Source: Sternotherus odoratus (Eukaryota > Chordata > Testudines > Kinosternidae). From it: 64,000 nt of DNA. Positions 24,311 through 36,127 of the stretch are shown in pieces (position 1 is the first letter of the stretch; the number at the start of each line of letters is the position of its first letter). Position numbers and translations under genes: made by a program. Under the pieces are notes generated by a model, which had not been told where the DNA came from, searched no databases, and saw nothing but the letters and a program-made list of their open reading frames with translations. The stretch covers positions 45,200,890 to 45,264,889 of the forward strand of contig JAVMKO010000003.1 in the NCBI GenBank assembly GCA_032164245.1, given 5' to 3'.

Positions 24311-24794
24311 CACCTTACACCACACAAAACAGCTGAGGGTAAGGCGGGAGCAAGAGACAGGGTTGCCATTTGTTCAGGTTTTCTAGGATCATTCCTTTTC
24401 TGAGGTAGCTATCCGAGGGAATCTGTAAATCTTCCTGGGACATTTAATGACCTGGCTTTTGTCACCTCACATTCCTCAGCCTGCATTTCCCCTCCAGATT
24501 TTGTAAAAGGGGCTGCCCTGAGTTAATTCACAGACTGAGCAGTGGACCATGGGATGGGAGGGAGCATGATGGGGGAATGATATAAATATAAATTGGCTGA
24601 TGACTAGTGACTTAGACAGCTCTCTAAGGGCTCAGGTCCATTTGAAATGTAAGTTGCCACTGTTGCAGTGATGCTCGAATTAATCATCAGTTACCCAGAT
24701 TCTCAGTAACTGAAGTAAATAGGAGGCCTGCAGACTAGCCAGAAACTTCCTTTATCCTCCCTGACTGAGTCCATAAAATCATTAGCTTGGCAAA

Positions 24795-25262
24795 AAGAGA
24801 GAGAGCAGATAATTAGGGGTCTGCTTAAATCATGGAGAAATCACACACATTTTTGTGGGTTGGTCATGTGCATAAATAGAAAATTTCACAGATGCGTTCA
24901 TACAGCAGCATTTCTCAAACTGAGGATCCCCACGCAAAAGAGAGTCACAAGACCTAGGCAGGGGGCTCTCAAGACTGGCAGCTGCAGGATGGGTGCCCAG
25001 CTCTGAAGGCAACATTGCCACACTTACTTCTCTGCTGTTGCTAGTGACAATGCCATACCTTGCCACCCTTCTGTCTGTGCCACTACTGGTGGCTGGGAGC
25101 CAGGCCAGCAGCCATTGTTCTCTGGCCATCCAGTTCTGAAAGTAGTGTGGAAGTATGGGTGGCAATACTGCCACCCCTCTACCATAGCCAGTTTTCATGG
25201 GGGAGGCTAGATTGCATGGTTCATGAATTTGGGAGGGCCCTACAAATAATGGAATTGACCCT
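24795..25262. repeat. DNA-transposon derivative (hAT-like)
   Basis: CATTTCTCAAACTGAGGATCCC near 24910, AGTCACAAGACC, and the right part CATGGTTCATGAATTTGGGAGGGCCCTAC resemble a turtle non-autonomous DNA element whose end reads AATTTGGTAGGGCCC. An internal inverted motif GGTGGCAATACTGCCACC lies at 25159-25177. The 162-codon minus-strand frame 24830-25318 runs across it and is not a gene. Confidence 0.5.
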
Positions 25263-25329
25263 GCTTCAGGGTTCAGACAATGCAACACTCCACAGATTTC
25301 TGCATGTAAGGAACTCATGACTCCTGCTG

Positions 25330-26935
25330 GCTGGTTCCAAATGAAGTCTGGTGGGAATAAAAAGGTTGCTTTCTAAAGTTCATATCCTCGAATTATCTGA
25401 ATTACAAATGCGGTGCAAGTATTATAGAAGGTTTTGAATGGACTAATTTGAAATAACATTCCTGATATCAATTTTCCTCTTAAGGAAGAAATCACATGGA
25501 CTAACACAGGGACAAATTTTTAGACATGCCACAATATGTTCAGCAAGGTTTATTTCATTTACATATGATGAATGCTTCTGAACCCTGTCCAGCAACTGCA
25601 TACTGGATGTAGCCTGTTCTTAACTGAAATAAATATTTGTGGTTTTAAGGTTTCATCATTAATCTGATTATGATTATGATTTTCTTTCAAGAATTAGATA
25701 TGCTTTTTTTGGTTACTCTTCTCCTTGCCGTCCCTCCCCACCCATCTCCTCTCCCAGTCTCCTGCTGCCTAACCTTCTTGCCCTGGTGGCTGCATGTGAA
25801 AATGTAACGCATCCCATTGTCACTGGTCTGTGGATGTACGTTGAAGAATAAAAGCAACCCAACCTCAGCCGGGGTCCCTGTAAAAGGAAAGCACATTTTG
25901 AGGAAAGCTTTGGAACTAGTCTGATCTGGCTTTCTCTCGTACCATCATGCATGTTTGATTGGCGAGATTTGAGAAGGTAACTATTTAGGGTCTTCCTATA
26001 TTTATTCCTTAGAAAGGTTCCCAAGAATACTTTTCTCACCGGACTGAGTCAAGTCTACTTCTTGTTATTCAGGTGATGGGAGCCCCTAGAAATAGTTTCA
26101 AGATGCTCTCTATCTGCTAGAGGCTTGACTATGCTACCCTTCGGAAGGAGCAAGGCTTCCCACATGGTCACAATTCTTTTCTAAACGTTTAGTCAAGCCT
26201 TTTGCTTTTGAACCCAGGATATCTTGTTGCTCTCTTGTATATATGTGTAAAATACACAAGGTTGGCTTACTGCACCTGATCAATCTTCTATCGGGAGACC
26301 CATCACCAAAGATGAGAGCTTGCTGCTAGTAACCGCTCAGAGTTACTCATCTCATGGGTAGGGATAATGCTCTGGAGGACCTTGGTTTGATTTCTGCCTG
26401 ATCTATGGTGTCTGTATGAGTACAGTTCCATATAGGCAAGATGGTCCTATATTTGTTTCTACCAAATCAGAGGTATAAAACTGACCTTTTGGATGTTAGT
26501 AAGTATCTAACATAACCAAAGCAAGTAAAAACTTCTGAAAAAGAGACTCAAATATCCTATTTATAACATAGTTTCCAGCATGGCTCAAGCACCAAATAAT
26601 CAAATTTCATGGCTAAGCATCTCTGCACTTTGTAGAATATATTAAAATATTAATGACCTGGACACTACATTCGTTATGTGGGGAGGGGAATTTGGATTAA
26701 TACTTTGCCCAGAAATCCTCCAGCTATCCAATGCACAATAATGAGAACACTCAGATGCTGTTGTATTTTGTCCATATGTCTATGTTGTTTCAGTGATACT
26801 AACATAGTGTACTGTGACTTCACTTCTCCCCTTTCAGCCAAACTATTTCTGTCATAAACTGATGAAAAGCTCTGTGTGTTAACAAGGTGAGAAGCAATTT
26901 GATAATGAAAAAATACTTTCAGGGAAAAGCAAGAG
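25330..26935. other. no firm feature; one weak exon candidate
   Basis: Non-coding apart from a weak minus-strand exon candidate at 25774-25877. The rest has no recognised repeat. Confidence 0.4.
25774..25877 (-). CDS. weak candidate exon, minus strand
   Basis: On the minus strand CTTTCCTTTTACAG is a good acceptor. It is followed by an open 104-nt stretch encoding GLLLFFNVHPQTSDNGMR within a longer open frame, ending at a fair donor AAG/GTTAGG. I do not recognise the protein. An overlapping 108-codon frame in another phase shows that open frames are common here, so this could easily be chance. Confidence 0.15.
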
Positions 26936-26939
26936 GAGA

Positions 26940-27050
26940 AAATAGCATTTAAGTGAACCTTTCCAAGAACAGCCAATTCCTGCTTTAAGCAGGGGGTTGG
27001 ACTAGATGACCTCCAGAGGTCCCTTTCAACCCTAATATTCTATGATTCTA
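26940..27050 (+). repeat. CR1 3' tail
   Basis: GCAGGGGGTTGGACTAGATGACCTCC followed by AGAGGTCCCTTTCAACCC and TATTCTATGATTCTA is the classic sense 3' end of CR1. Only the last 100 bp or so are present. Confidence 0.9.
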
Positions 27051-27694
27051 ATAGCACAGTTCATACAGAAGGCTATAATACTGACCGATTTAAAGACCTG
27101 AGTTCTTTCCTGTGCTGAGCTTCAACTTGAGTAGGGGCTGGATGTCAGGAATCCACTTCAAACTGGCTGATTTTCAGGCCCAGGCCCAACACCAGTCCCC
27201 GTGCAATTTAAAGCTGGTACCATGCCAGACAGATTGAAGGTCCACCATTGACTCAGGCTCCTTAATGAACTTCTGCTTTCTCACCTTTAGCATACCACAT
27301 GGGAGTGACCGGTGCAGCCCTTGACTGAAGAGCAAATGCACCATCAAGGACTTTCCCTAAGGTACATTTTGTGTTGGGCATTTATGGCCATATTACAGTC
27401 CCTTTCTGGCCCCATTGTGCTACCACTCAGCTAATAATCTGGCCCCAAAGACCTAATGCTTGGATCATGGGGTAAAATTTAGAATTAAGAGCACTACAGA
27501 AGGGTTAAGGTTATTAATAGTACCATAAGTGTGCATGGCTATGTGCACACATACGCAAGGAAAAAACACCAATTCTGACCAGAACAAAGTTCCTGTCCCA
27601 AAGAACTTAATATAGTCTATAGATATAAGTGGGTACAATACAGTACAGAAAGCAGAGTGTCTAATAGTAACTGCTGCTGAAATGTTGCACCCAA

Positions 27695-28110
27695 CAAATG
27701 GGCTTCAAGAGTGTTCTGAAGGAAATATCTCCAATGGCTGGCGATGGGACACCAGAGGGGGAGGGTACTGAGTTACTACTGAGAATTCTTTCCCAGGTGT
27801 CTGGCTGGTGGGTCTTGCCCACATGCTCAGGGTCTAACTGCCTGCCATATTTGGGGTTGGGAAGGAATTTGCCTCAGTCAGATTGGCAGGGTTTTTTTTG
27901 CCTTTCTCAGCAGCATTGGTTGCTTGCAGGTTGAAACTAATGTAAATGGTGGATACTCTGTAACTCAGTCTTTAAATCATAATTTAAGGATTTCAGTAAC
28001 GCCGCCAGAGGTTAGAGGTCTATTACAGGAGTGGGTGGGTGAGTTTCTGTGGCAATGTGCAGGAGGTCAGACTAAGGCCAGAAGGGAACATCATGATCAT
28101 CTAAAGTCTG
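27695..28110 (+). repeat. CR1-related repeat with inverted end
   Basis: TTCTTTCCCAGGTGTCTGGCTGG, TGCCATATTTGGGGTTGGGAAGG, TTTAAATCATAATTTAAGGATTTCAG and GCAGGAGGTCAGACTA are successive parts of a common reptile repeat ending in a CR1-like tail. At 28072 the sequence flips: the final AGGCCAGAAGGGAACATCATGATC is the tail in reverse orientation. Frames of 78 codons here are not genes. Confidence 0.6.
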
Positions 28111-28534
28111 TGGAGAAGGATGCAGCTGTTTGTTATATAGGCTCCCCTACATATAAGTGATGACACAGAAGAATGCATGTAGTCAACAGTGAACAAAAGA
28201 AACAAAGGGCCAAGTCCTGAGAGAGAATAGTCCTTGAAGTCCAAAGTTACACTGATGTGAAAAACTGGTGCTAGGTCAGAATCCAGCCTATTGGCATTTG
28301 TCTTCACAGCACTTAGTTTGTTTGAAAATTCCAACATCCCTTTGAAGAAAGTGGGGTTATCCCCATTTGACACAGGAGGAACTAAATAACTGATGAAGTG
28401 TTACCCAACGTCACAAGAGAAGCCAGTGTCAGAGATAAGATGAGATGAGACTCTCAGCCCTAGAAATGGGCTATTAAGCTTCTCTTCACATCTATTAAAT
28501 AGATACCGAGGGCAGTTCCTAGGACTGAGCTGCA
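28111..28534. other. no recognised feature
   Basis: Non-coding spacer before a hAT element. Confidence 0.5.
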
Positions 28535-28542
28535 GCTTTGCA

Positions 28543-29237
28543 TAGGGTTGCCAACTGTCTAATCACAGAAACCCAAACACCCTGGCCTGCCCCTTCTCTG
28601 AGGCCCCGCCCCACTCTCTCCATCCCCCCTCCCTCTATCGCTCATTCTCACCTCCCCCCCACCTTCACTCACTTTCATCGGGCTGGGGCAGGTGGTTGGG
28701 ATGCAGGAGGGGGTGCAAGGCTCTGGGCTGGGGCCAAGGGGTTTGGAGTGTGGGAGGGAGCTCTGGTATGAGCCAGGGAAGAGGGTTGGGGTGTAGGTGG
28801 GGATTTGGGGTGCAGGCTATGGGAGGGAGGGAGGGGGCTCAGGGATGGAACGGGGTTGAAGTGCAGGAGGAGGTGAGGGCTCCAGCCATGTGGTGCTTAG
28901 CTTGGGCAGCTCCCGGGCGGCGGTGCAGTGGTCTGTGGCAGGTTCCCCGCTTGCCCTGGTCCCAGGCCACTCCCAGAAGTGGTCAATATGTCTTTGTGGC
29001 CCCTGGTGGAAGCCCAGGTGTGGCCCCTGCCCCAAGCTCCCGCCCCCAAAATCCACAGGGACATGCTAACCACTTCGCAGAGCCGCGTGGGGCAAGGACA
29101 GCAGGGAGCCTGCCTTAGCCCCACTGTGCCACTGGTCTTTTAGCGCCTAAAATCTCTGGTTTGTTTTCTGTAGTCTTTGGGAGATAGAACCTGATTCCAG
29201 GAGGCTCTTGGCAAAACAGAGAGGGTTGGCAACCATA
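28543..29237. mobile_element. GC-rich non-autonomous hAT element
   Basis: Ends TAGGGTTGCCAAC (28543) and GTTGGCAACCATA (to 29237) are inverted repeats flanked by 8-mers GCTTTGCA and GTCTTGCA (6 of 8 match). The inside is rich in GGGGTGCAGGAGGGGG-like phrases, which create several open frames up to 140 codons that I do not regard as genes. The same family occurs at 34973-35744 and 42152-42972. It is mobilised, if at all, by a hAT transposase elsewhere. Confidence 0.75.
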
Positions 29238-29245
29238 GTCTTGCA

Positions 29246-30950
29246 ACCAGCTGGTCTCTTACAGCTCTGCCTTTGTTCAACAGAAGAAAATGCAATCAAA
29301 TAAGCAGGATCTACAGGTAATAGTTTCGCCAAGCAGACAAACTCTATAATGCAGTGTATATCATCCACAAGTGGCACATCATGCAAGATTCAGTATCAAG
29401 GTTTTAAAATCTGTTTCTCCTAACAACTTTCCTCTACCAGACAAGGCAGCTTTAAAGCTGCTTTCAGAGTTAATAGTAATGTTTCTCCAGGGGTGGCAGC
29501 AGTGGTGTGCCAGCTCAGCAACTGGCTTCTTTCCCATCCTCTAGGACACATCTAACCTTTGCTCGCCTACTACTGGAAATCCCATAACTGATGTCCAGTT
29601 CAGCTCTTCTGGTTCACAGTTTGCATTCTTAATGCCTTTAAATCTCAACTAACATTAAAGAAACTTCAGGCTTTCTGTTGGCGAGAGTGAAAAGTCCCTT
29701 TTCTGCTGAAAATCTTCTGAAGAGGGGTTAACATTTGCCAAAAAAGTGAATGGGGGTGAGGGGCGGGCAAGGGAGACTTAATTTTCTAAAAAATCCCAGC
29801 ATGAAAAGTGATTCTGTACTCTTCGCTTGCTCTCAGAGGTAGAACTCTGCTCTCAACAGCAGTTTATGCTCGTACCCTCTCAAAACTTTTTTACATTTTT
29901 AGCAATTAATTTGTGGCACTATGCCATATTTTAAATCTCTTTAGTGCCACTGTTGATCTGCAGAGTAGTATACAATGTTATTCCTTTAATCTAAAATTGG
30001 ACACTGCAATTTTTTAAGGGATTGGCTCTTGGTTGCCACATAAGAACTAATAGGTATTATTATATGCCAGCAACTCCAAGCACAGTGAAGGAATTTTTTC
30101 TTCTTATGGTGTGGGAGATGAAAGGACAGCAAATCATACAGCTAGTGAACTAGTAGTGAATTTTAAAAATCTTTTCTTCCAGTGGGAGTTTTGTTTGTTA
30201 TGCATTATGTAGTAGCAAAAACTATGCACAGATTTTATGCAAGGGGGCACACAAGAAATGTATGTTTAACATCTATAATCTGTGTGGAAGCTAGAGGGTT
30301 TCCAGTCAGGTGGTTGTCAGGGGGAGTAGCTTAGAAAGACGATGGTGATTGAACCTACACTTGGTAGCTTTCAGGCCATGTATGTTGGGCATTTTCTTTG
30401 ATCTCTTTCTTCAGGGATTTTGGAAATTTTTGCCCTGAGACCAAAATTTCTGACTTGAGTGACATTTTAAAGTGCTCCAAAATCTACATGCTGTCTCTGA
30501 TTTTTACTTTAGAAGTACCATCAAGTAAATTAGCATTAATTAGAGGGAAGAAGAAAGGCATTTAAGATAATGTTTCCTTGCACAGTGTGTCTGAATCAGA
30601 AGAAAGCAAATGCCTTTGACATTTGGTCAAGGGTTCCTGATACAAAACTCCGCTGCCATGACCAGTTCATATATTTTCAAATTCTTATAATTTTCTTGGT
30701 GCAACTTGGTGCAAGGGTCCAACAAACTGTCCACTATGGGAGATCTGAGCCCCACTCCCCATGTGTATTCAAGGCTCTGGGGGGCCATGCCCCCCTGGGG
30801 GTCTGAGCTCCTCTCCCTCCTATCCCCATGTGTTAGGTGGGACACTAAATGCCAAAGGAAGGACGGAGGGGGAAGATGCAATCAGATGAATGGAGCAGTT
30901 CATATGTCTCAAAGCAATTGTTGAAAGCTGTTCACATTTCCATGCAGGCT
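29246..30950. other. no recognised feature
   Basis: Non-coding sequence with no repeat family that I recognise. Confidence 0.5.
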
Positions 30951-30960
30951 TGTGACTGAC

Positions 30961-32368
30961 TGTACCCCTGTATTCACCCCTTGCACACTATTGCAGAAAT
31001 TTTTGGGCAAAGTATGCCTTGCGAGGTATCATTTGAAACCTTATAATTTGCTGGTCACTATTGTCCTGGTAAAACGTGTAGTAAGATTGTATGTAATGTT
31101 ATAGGATTCCACTGGATGGTGTTACTAAAACCATGTTCAAAGTCCAGGGAGTGGCCAAACCAGTTCCTCAGAGACATAAGACAAAGCTGATGCATCAGCC
31201 AGGTGTAAACAAGATCAGTGGGCCAATACCTTGATAAATGGCCATACTGTGGCAGGAAAGGGGGATAGATGAAAAATCTACATTTAAGTGAAGAAATAGC
31301 TTGGGGTTCCCATCCATATAGACTTTTTGTCTCCTGCATCTCAACTGGAGATGCTTCTTAAAGGAGGGCGAGGACTATGAAAAGAAAGGGAAGATGCCCC
31401 AAGAGACACCCCTCCCCCCATCCACCAATTCACAGCCCAAAAGGAACAAAGGAAACAGCCATTGAACTGAACAAAGGGTCTAAGAAGTTTGACCAGTAAA
31501 ACTGTTAAGAACATGTGGTGGGAGAAACTGCTTTGAATTTAATATAGTTTGTTAGGTTGAGTTAAGTTATTAGTTGAGTTATTTTTATTTTTTCTTGTAG
31601 CCATCTGACTTTTATACCTTGTTACTTGTACTCATAATCTATCTCTTTGTAGTTAAATTTCTTTTATTGTTTGATCTAAACTAGTGTGTTTGTTTGGGGA
31701 AACTCCATTTGGAATAACAGGCTTTGTGCGTATCATGTCTATTAGTAAAATAATGATGGACTTTGTATAAGCCAGTATTATCCAGGAATGGACTGGATTG
31801 TAGAAGAAATACATTTATGGGAAAAGATCTGGGAGTATGCTGGGGTCACCCTGCAGTATAATTCAGATTGGTAAAAGCCTGGCTATGACTGGCAAGTGCA
31901 CATGGACATAGCTGTGAGCGACTTACATGCTAGAGCAGGGGTAGGCAACCTATGGCATGCATTGCCAAAGGTGGCACATGAGCTGATTTTCAGTGGCACT
32001 CACATTACCCAGGTCCTGACCACCAGTCTGGGGGACTCTGCCTTTAATTTGATTTTAAATGAAGCTTCTTAAACATTTTAAAACTCTTATTTACTTTGAA
32101 TAGTTTAATTCTATATTATAGACTTATAGAAAGAGACCTTCTAAAAACGTTAACATGTATTACTGCCACACGAAACCTTAAATTCAAGTGAATAAATGAA
32201 AACTCAGCACCCCACTTCTGAAAGGTTGCTGGCCCCTGTGCTAGAGGCTGATTGTGAGCAGTCCAGGAGTGGAGGCAACAACAGCAAATCAGTGTGAAGG
32301 GCACCCAGGTTAGTGGGGAGGGGAGACGCAGTTACTCACTAGTCTACATTGTACATGGGTATGTCACA
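30961..32368 (+). mobile_element. LTR split by a hAT insertion
   Basis: The left part 30961-31935 (TGTACCCCTGTATTCACCCC, ATGCCTTGCGAGGTATCATTTG, CCACCAATTCACAGCCCAAAAGG) and right part 32247-32368 (GCTGATTGTGAGCAGTCCAGGAG ... GGTATGTCACA) form one LTR that I recognise from turtle retroelements. It is interrupted by a hAT MITE. Removing the insertion gives about 1.09 kb. A weak polyadenylation region is near 31655-31675. No internal coding region adjoins it. Flanking duplications are unclear. Confidence 0.65.
31928..32246. mobile_element. hAT MITE with perfect 8-bp target duplication
   Basis: The element 31936-32238 begins CAGGGGTAGGCAACC and ends GGTTGCTGGCCCCTG (inverted). It is flanked on both sides by TGCTAGAG (31928-31935 and 32239-32246). 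At 303 bp it has no coding capacity. It belongs to a hAT family with the interior phrase GATTTTCAGTGGCACTCAC. It interrupts an LTR, so it is younger than that LTR. Confidence 0.9.
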
Positions 32369-32697
32369 GTGTTCTGCTTCAGCTGAAAGCATCACATGAG
32401 ATGAAGTGGCCACTTCACACCTCTCTGAGCCACCTTTGCTGCAGACCTGTAAGAAAATGGTTCTACACATCCACTAGGCTGCGATGTGAAGTAGCACGAG
32501 GTCTCTGCATCTCCACTCTCCTGCCCCTTCCTGCATTCAGCTGGAACATTCAGTCTTCACAACCCCACCACCTTCCCACTTCCCCATGACCTCTTCAGGG
32601 TTATTCAGGGTATGGGATAGCAGAGAAGGAAGGTAAAGCTGGGGGGAAGGGTGCTCCAAGCAGCATACACTTCATGCTTTGACTGCTGATAATTTGT

Positions 32698-33010
32698 TAG
32701 TCACAGAAATGTAGGCCTGGAAGAGACTTGAGAGTTCTTCAAGTCCAGCCCGGTACACTGAGGCTGGACCAAGTAAACCTAGACCATCCCTGAAGGTGTT
32801 TGTCCAACCTGTTCTGAAAAATGTCCAGTGATGGGGATTCTATAACCTCTCTTGAAAGTCTATTGCAGAGCTTAACTACCCTTACAATTAGATTTAAATT
32901 CAATATTAGGGGAAAACATTTCTTGCTGCAGATTAAGCCCCTTCTTGCTGTACTCGCTACAATTTGTATTTTGGGCTCCTGTAGACATAGACTCTCCAGC
33001 ATGAACTTCA
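32698..33010 (-). pseudogene. CR1 LINE 3' end with C-terminal ORF2 remnant
   Basis: GTCACAGAAATGTAGGCCTGG is the antisense CR1 tail. The minus-strand frame 32739-33002 covers the last part of ORF2 (segments KLCNRLSREVIESPSLDIFQ and NRLDKH). Short and 5'-truncated. Confidence 0.8.
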
Positions 33011-33014
33011 GAGC

Positions 33015-34365
33015 TGGAAACTATAGTCAAGCCCTTCACTTTTATATAGCAATTTGATAGCTAGAGCCTCATGTACACAAAGCTATACTAACTGATTTCC
33101 CAGGAGTTTTAGGATTCATAATAAAACATCGGATTATTTAGCAATCTTAAACCGAAGACTAGCAATTGAAAATGAAATTTGAGAGGTATGTCTTTAAAAC
33201 ACTCCAGAATGCCCACTTCTAAATTTTGAGTTTAGTTCTTTCTAATTCTGCAACACCAGGTGTGAATGGCATTTCCTACTGGCTATCCTACAATTTTCCA
33301 CACAGCTCAATATTTAACTATAATCGTAATTAAACCAACAAAATAACCTATAAACTCCTACATTTAATTTTTCCTAGCAACAAAAGAAGGGAGCTCCTAA
33401 ATCAAGATGAGAAACAACAACCAAGTGTGTTCATAAATCCTCAGATCTCACAATGGTATTAAAGAGGCACAACCAGGCTAGTTTCATTAGACATACATGC
33501 ATAACTCAGAATATAGGAAACAAAAATGTCATTGAGATAAAATTGGATTTAGTTGCTAAGGTGCTTTGTATGTTTCAAAAGCATTTTCGTATGCTACAGG
33601 AGATTTAATCAGGAGACAGGGCAAGGATGGTACAGCGAGGGATTTATATTATAATAAGTGGTTAGAGGTAAAAACCCTGGCCACTGCATTCTGTACAAGT
33701 TACAATCTCTACAGAGCAATGTAAGAAAGACCTTAAAGTAGACTTTCTGTCCTTAAATATTCAAGCCGCTAAAGCATGGATCACTGCTGAAATGTCAGAA
33801 GGTAAGTCTGTCTATATAGATTTCTTAGTTGAGATAAAGATTTGATATTCTTAGAATGTTATTGCCAAACAAGAAAAGACAATAACAATAAGTTCTAAAC
33901 ATTCTAAAGGTTATTAAAGATAAAACATTATTTAAAAGTTAATGATGTGTGTATATTATAGGCAAAGCTGGCAGCAACACCTATTAAGTTACCTAACAAT
34001 TCCCAGTATAAAATACCATTTTCAGTTGCTTATAACTTCACAAAACTTTTAAAAATTTGGACTGATATTTTTCCATCCTGGATGTCTGTCTCAGGCTGAA
34101 TTTTTTGGAAAATTTAACCCAAAATAATTCAGCCATTTCTGACAGGGCGGTTGGAGAGAACATGGTTTTTGCCCAGGTTAAAAAAAGGTGTCAATTTTCT
34201 TTGAGAAGTTGAAGTGCTCAGTTGAATTAAAGCAGCAACTTGAAATTTGGCAGCAGAGTATTCTAGTGTCAAAAATATGCCTTCTGCTATGATAATCTGC
34301 CCATATTTGGCCAAATTACAAGCCTTTGAAAAATCAGTTTCTATATATTTTTGAAGCCATGTTTG
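33015..34365. other. no recognised feature
   Basis: AT-rich non-coding sequence. Confidence 0.5.
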
Positions 34366-34367
34366 TG

Positions 34368-34580
34368 CCAGGATATTAGAGAGACAAAACAGGTGAGATA
34401 TCTTTTATTGAACCAACCTCTCTTGGTGACCAAGACAAGCTCTCACAGAGCTGCTCTTCAGGTCTGGGGAAAGTATTCCATGTCACAGCTAAATACAAGG
34501 CTAAGGATACGTAGTTAATATATACTGTGAGAGACCATTGAAGGTGAAATAGCCAGTTAACACCTCTGCTGTCATGGGAC
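34368..34580 (-). mobile_element. Penelope-like element terminal fragment, second family
   Basis: GATATTAGAGAGACAAAACAGG, TCTTTTATTGAACCAACCTCTCT, AGCTGCTCTTCAGGTCTGGGG and GTTAACACCTCTGCTGTCAT are the antisense 3' end of a turtle Penelope-like family distinct from the one at 41 kb. Its matching sense part, with the endonuclease region, lies at 36128-36505. Confidence 0.7.
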
Positions 34581-34799
34581 CAAAAAAAATCCCAAAAAGT
34601 GGCTGGCTTGTAATGTCCTTGATTTTGACATCCAGGTCAAAGATTAGATTCAGACAATGACTGGCTATGTGAATTGAACGAGAGATGGCCTATGATGATT
34701 CTATGTATGCAAATAAGGAGATAGTTGTGTTTTCTATCTTGTGGGTTTAAAACATCTCATTAATCCTTATGATGTAGGCCCTAAAACCCACATTGAAGA

Positions 34800-36127
34800 G
34801 CTAAGGATGTAAGAACAACTCTGGGGCCAGGAAGCCTCGGTCCAACAGGCCTGCTGGGCCTGTTCCAGTTGGAGGAGGGAGTTAAACACAGCAGGGTGGC
34901 TGGCAGAGAGAGGCAATCTGGGCACTCTGCTACAGAGGGACTATGGCAGAATGGCATTCCCAGGAATGGGAACCTAGGCTTGCCAACCTTCCTGTATTGG
35001 CTGGGAGTCTCCTGGCATCGGAATCGATCTCCCAGTGGCTATTGAAACCAATCCAGGGGATTTTAATAGGCTGCTAAAAGTCCAGTAGATGGCATACCAG
35101 GGCTACCTGCCCTGGCTCCACATGGCTCCCGGAAGTGACTGGCATGTACGACTCTTAGGCACAGGGGCTGCCAGGGGGTCTCTGCGTGCTGCCCCTGTCC
35201 TAAGCACCGCCCCTGCAGCTCCCATTGGCCAGGAAGTGCGGTCAGTGGGAGCTGTTGGGACGGTACCTGCAGGCAGGGGCAATGTGCTGAGCTGCCTGGC
35301 TGCCCCGAGTTTAGGAGCCGGACATATCAGTCACTTCCGGGAGCCGCCTAAGGTAAACATTGTCCAGCAGAGCCTGCACTCTTTCCCCCCCCCCCCCCCG
35401 TCCCCGCACTCAAATGACTTGCACCATCCCTGAGCCCCTTTCTGCAGCCAAACTCCCCTTCCCCTCCCCACCTCCTCCCCGGAGCCCACATCTTGAACCC
35501 TCTCCTGCATCCCAGCTGCCTTCCCCAGGCTCAGCCTGGAGCTCCATTCCACACTCTAAACTCTTTGACCCCATCCCAGAGCCTCAACCCCCTCTGGCAC
35601 ATCAACCCTATGCTCCAGCTCAGTGAAAGGTGAGAGAGGGACAGGGATGGAGTGAATGATGGGGGGGGGGCCTCAGCACGGGCCTTGGAGAAGGGACAGG
35701 GCAAGGATGTTTGGGTTTGTTTGATTAGACAGTTGGCAACCCGCATGGAACCCGGTGGAGTAAGAGATCCTAGGATCCCTTAGCACTATACCATATGGCA
35801 GGGCGGCTGCCAGAGCCTGTACCTGCTACACAGGAACCCTCACCCAACTCCGAATGGGTGGAGAAAGCAGGCAGAACAGGCCAGTTCTGCTGAAGGAAAT
35901 AAGGCCATCTGAGAAGGCAGGATGAAAATGAAAAGGGGGCAGTCTGGATCTAGAGAAGCTGCTGACGTGGATAGGGGAGAGCTAGCAGCAACAAAGTCTA
36001 TTACCGCAATGGCTACTCAAGCAGCTCAAAAGGAACAGCAGCAGCAATTCATCCAGGAGCTGACCACTCAGCACCATCACCACCTGGTCCAGCAGATCAC
36101 CCCTTTAAGGCAGCCCCAGATCTTGCC
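34800..36127 (+). pseudogene. LTR-element leader and gag start, split by a hAT
   Basis: Outside the hAT insertion (34973-35744), the flanks read like the leader and first gag codons of a reptile LTR element. The 69-codon frame at 35922-36131 has AMATQAAQKEQQQQFIQEL, a Gln-rich start typical of turtle Ty3/Gypsy-like gag. Nothing downstream is preserved: the sequence passes directly into a Penelope-like fragment. This assignment rests on one short motif and is tentative. Confidence 0.35.
34973..35744. mobile_element. GC-rich non-autonomous hAT element
   Basis: Same family as 28543-29237. The ends TAGGCTTGCCAAC and GTTGGCAACCCGCA are inverted, and the flanks TGGGAACC and TGGAACCC are alike. The interior TCCCATTGGCCAGGAAG and CACTTCCGGGAGCCGCC is shared with 41900-42080 and 42690-42840. 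A homopolymer of C lies at 35385-35399. Frames of 73-114 codons are composition artefacts. Confidence 0.7.

Noticed and set aside
24830..25318. 162-codon minus-strand frame
   Set aside because: It lies across a repeated DNA-transposon derivative, has an overlapping frame on the other strand, and shows no domain or splice context.
28696..29118. 140-codon Gly/Trp-rich frame and its overlapping partners
   Set aside because: They fall inside a GC-rich hAT element; composition alone keeps all frames open.
35089..35626. Pro-rich frames of 88-114 codons
   Set aside because: Same hAT family interior plus a poly-C tract; not a gene.
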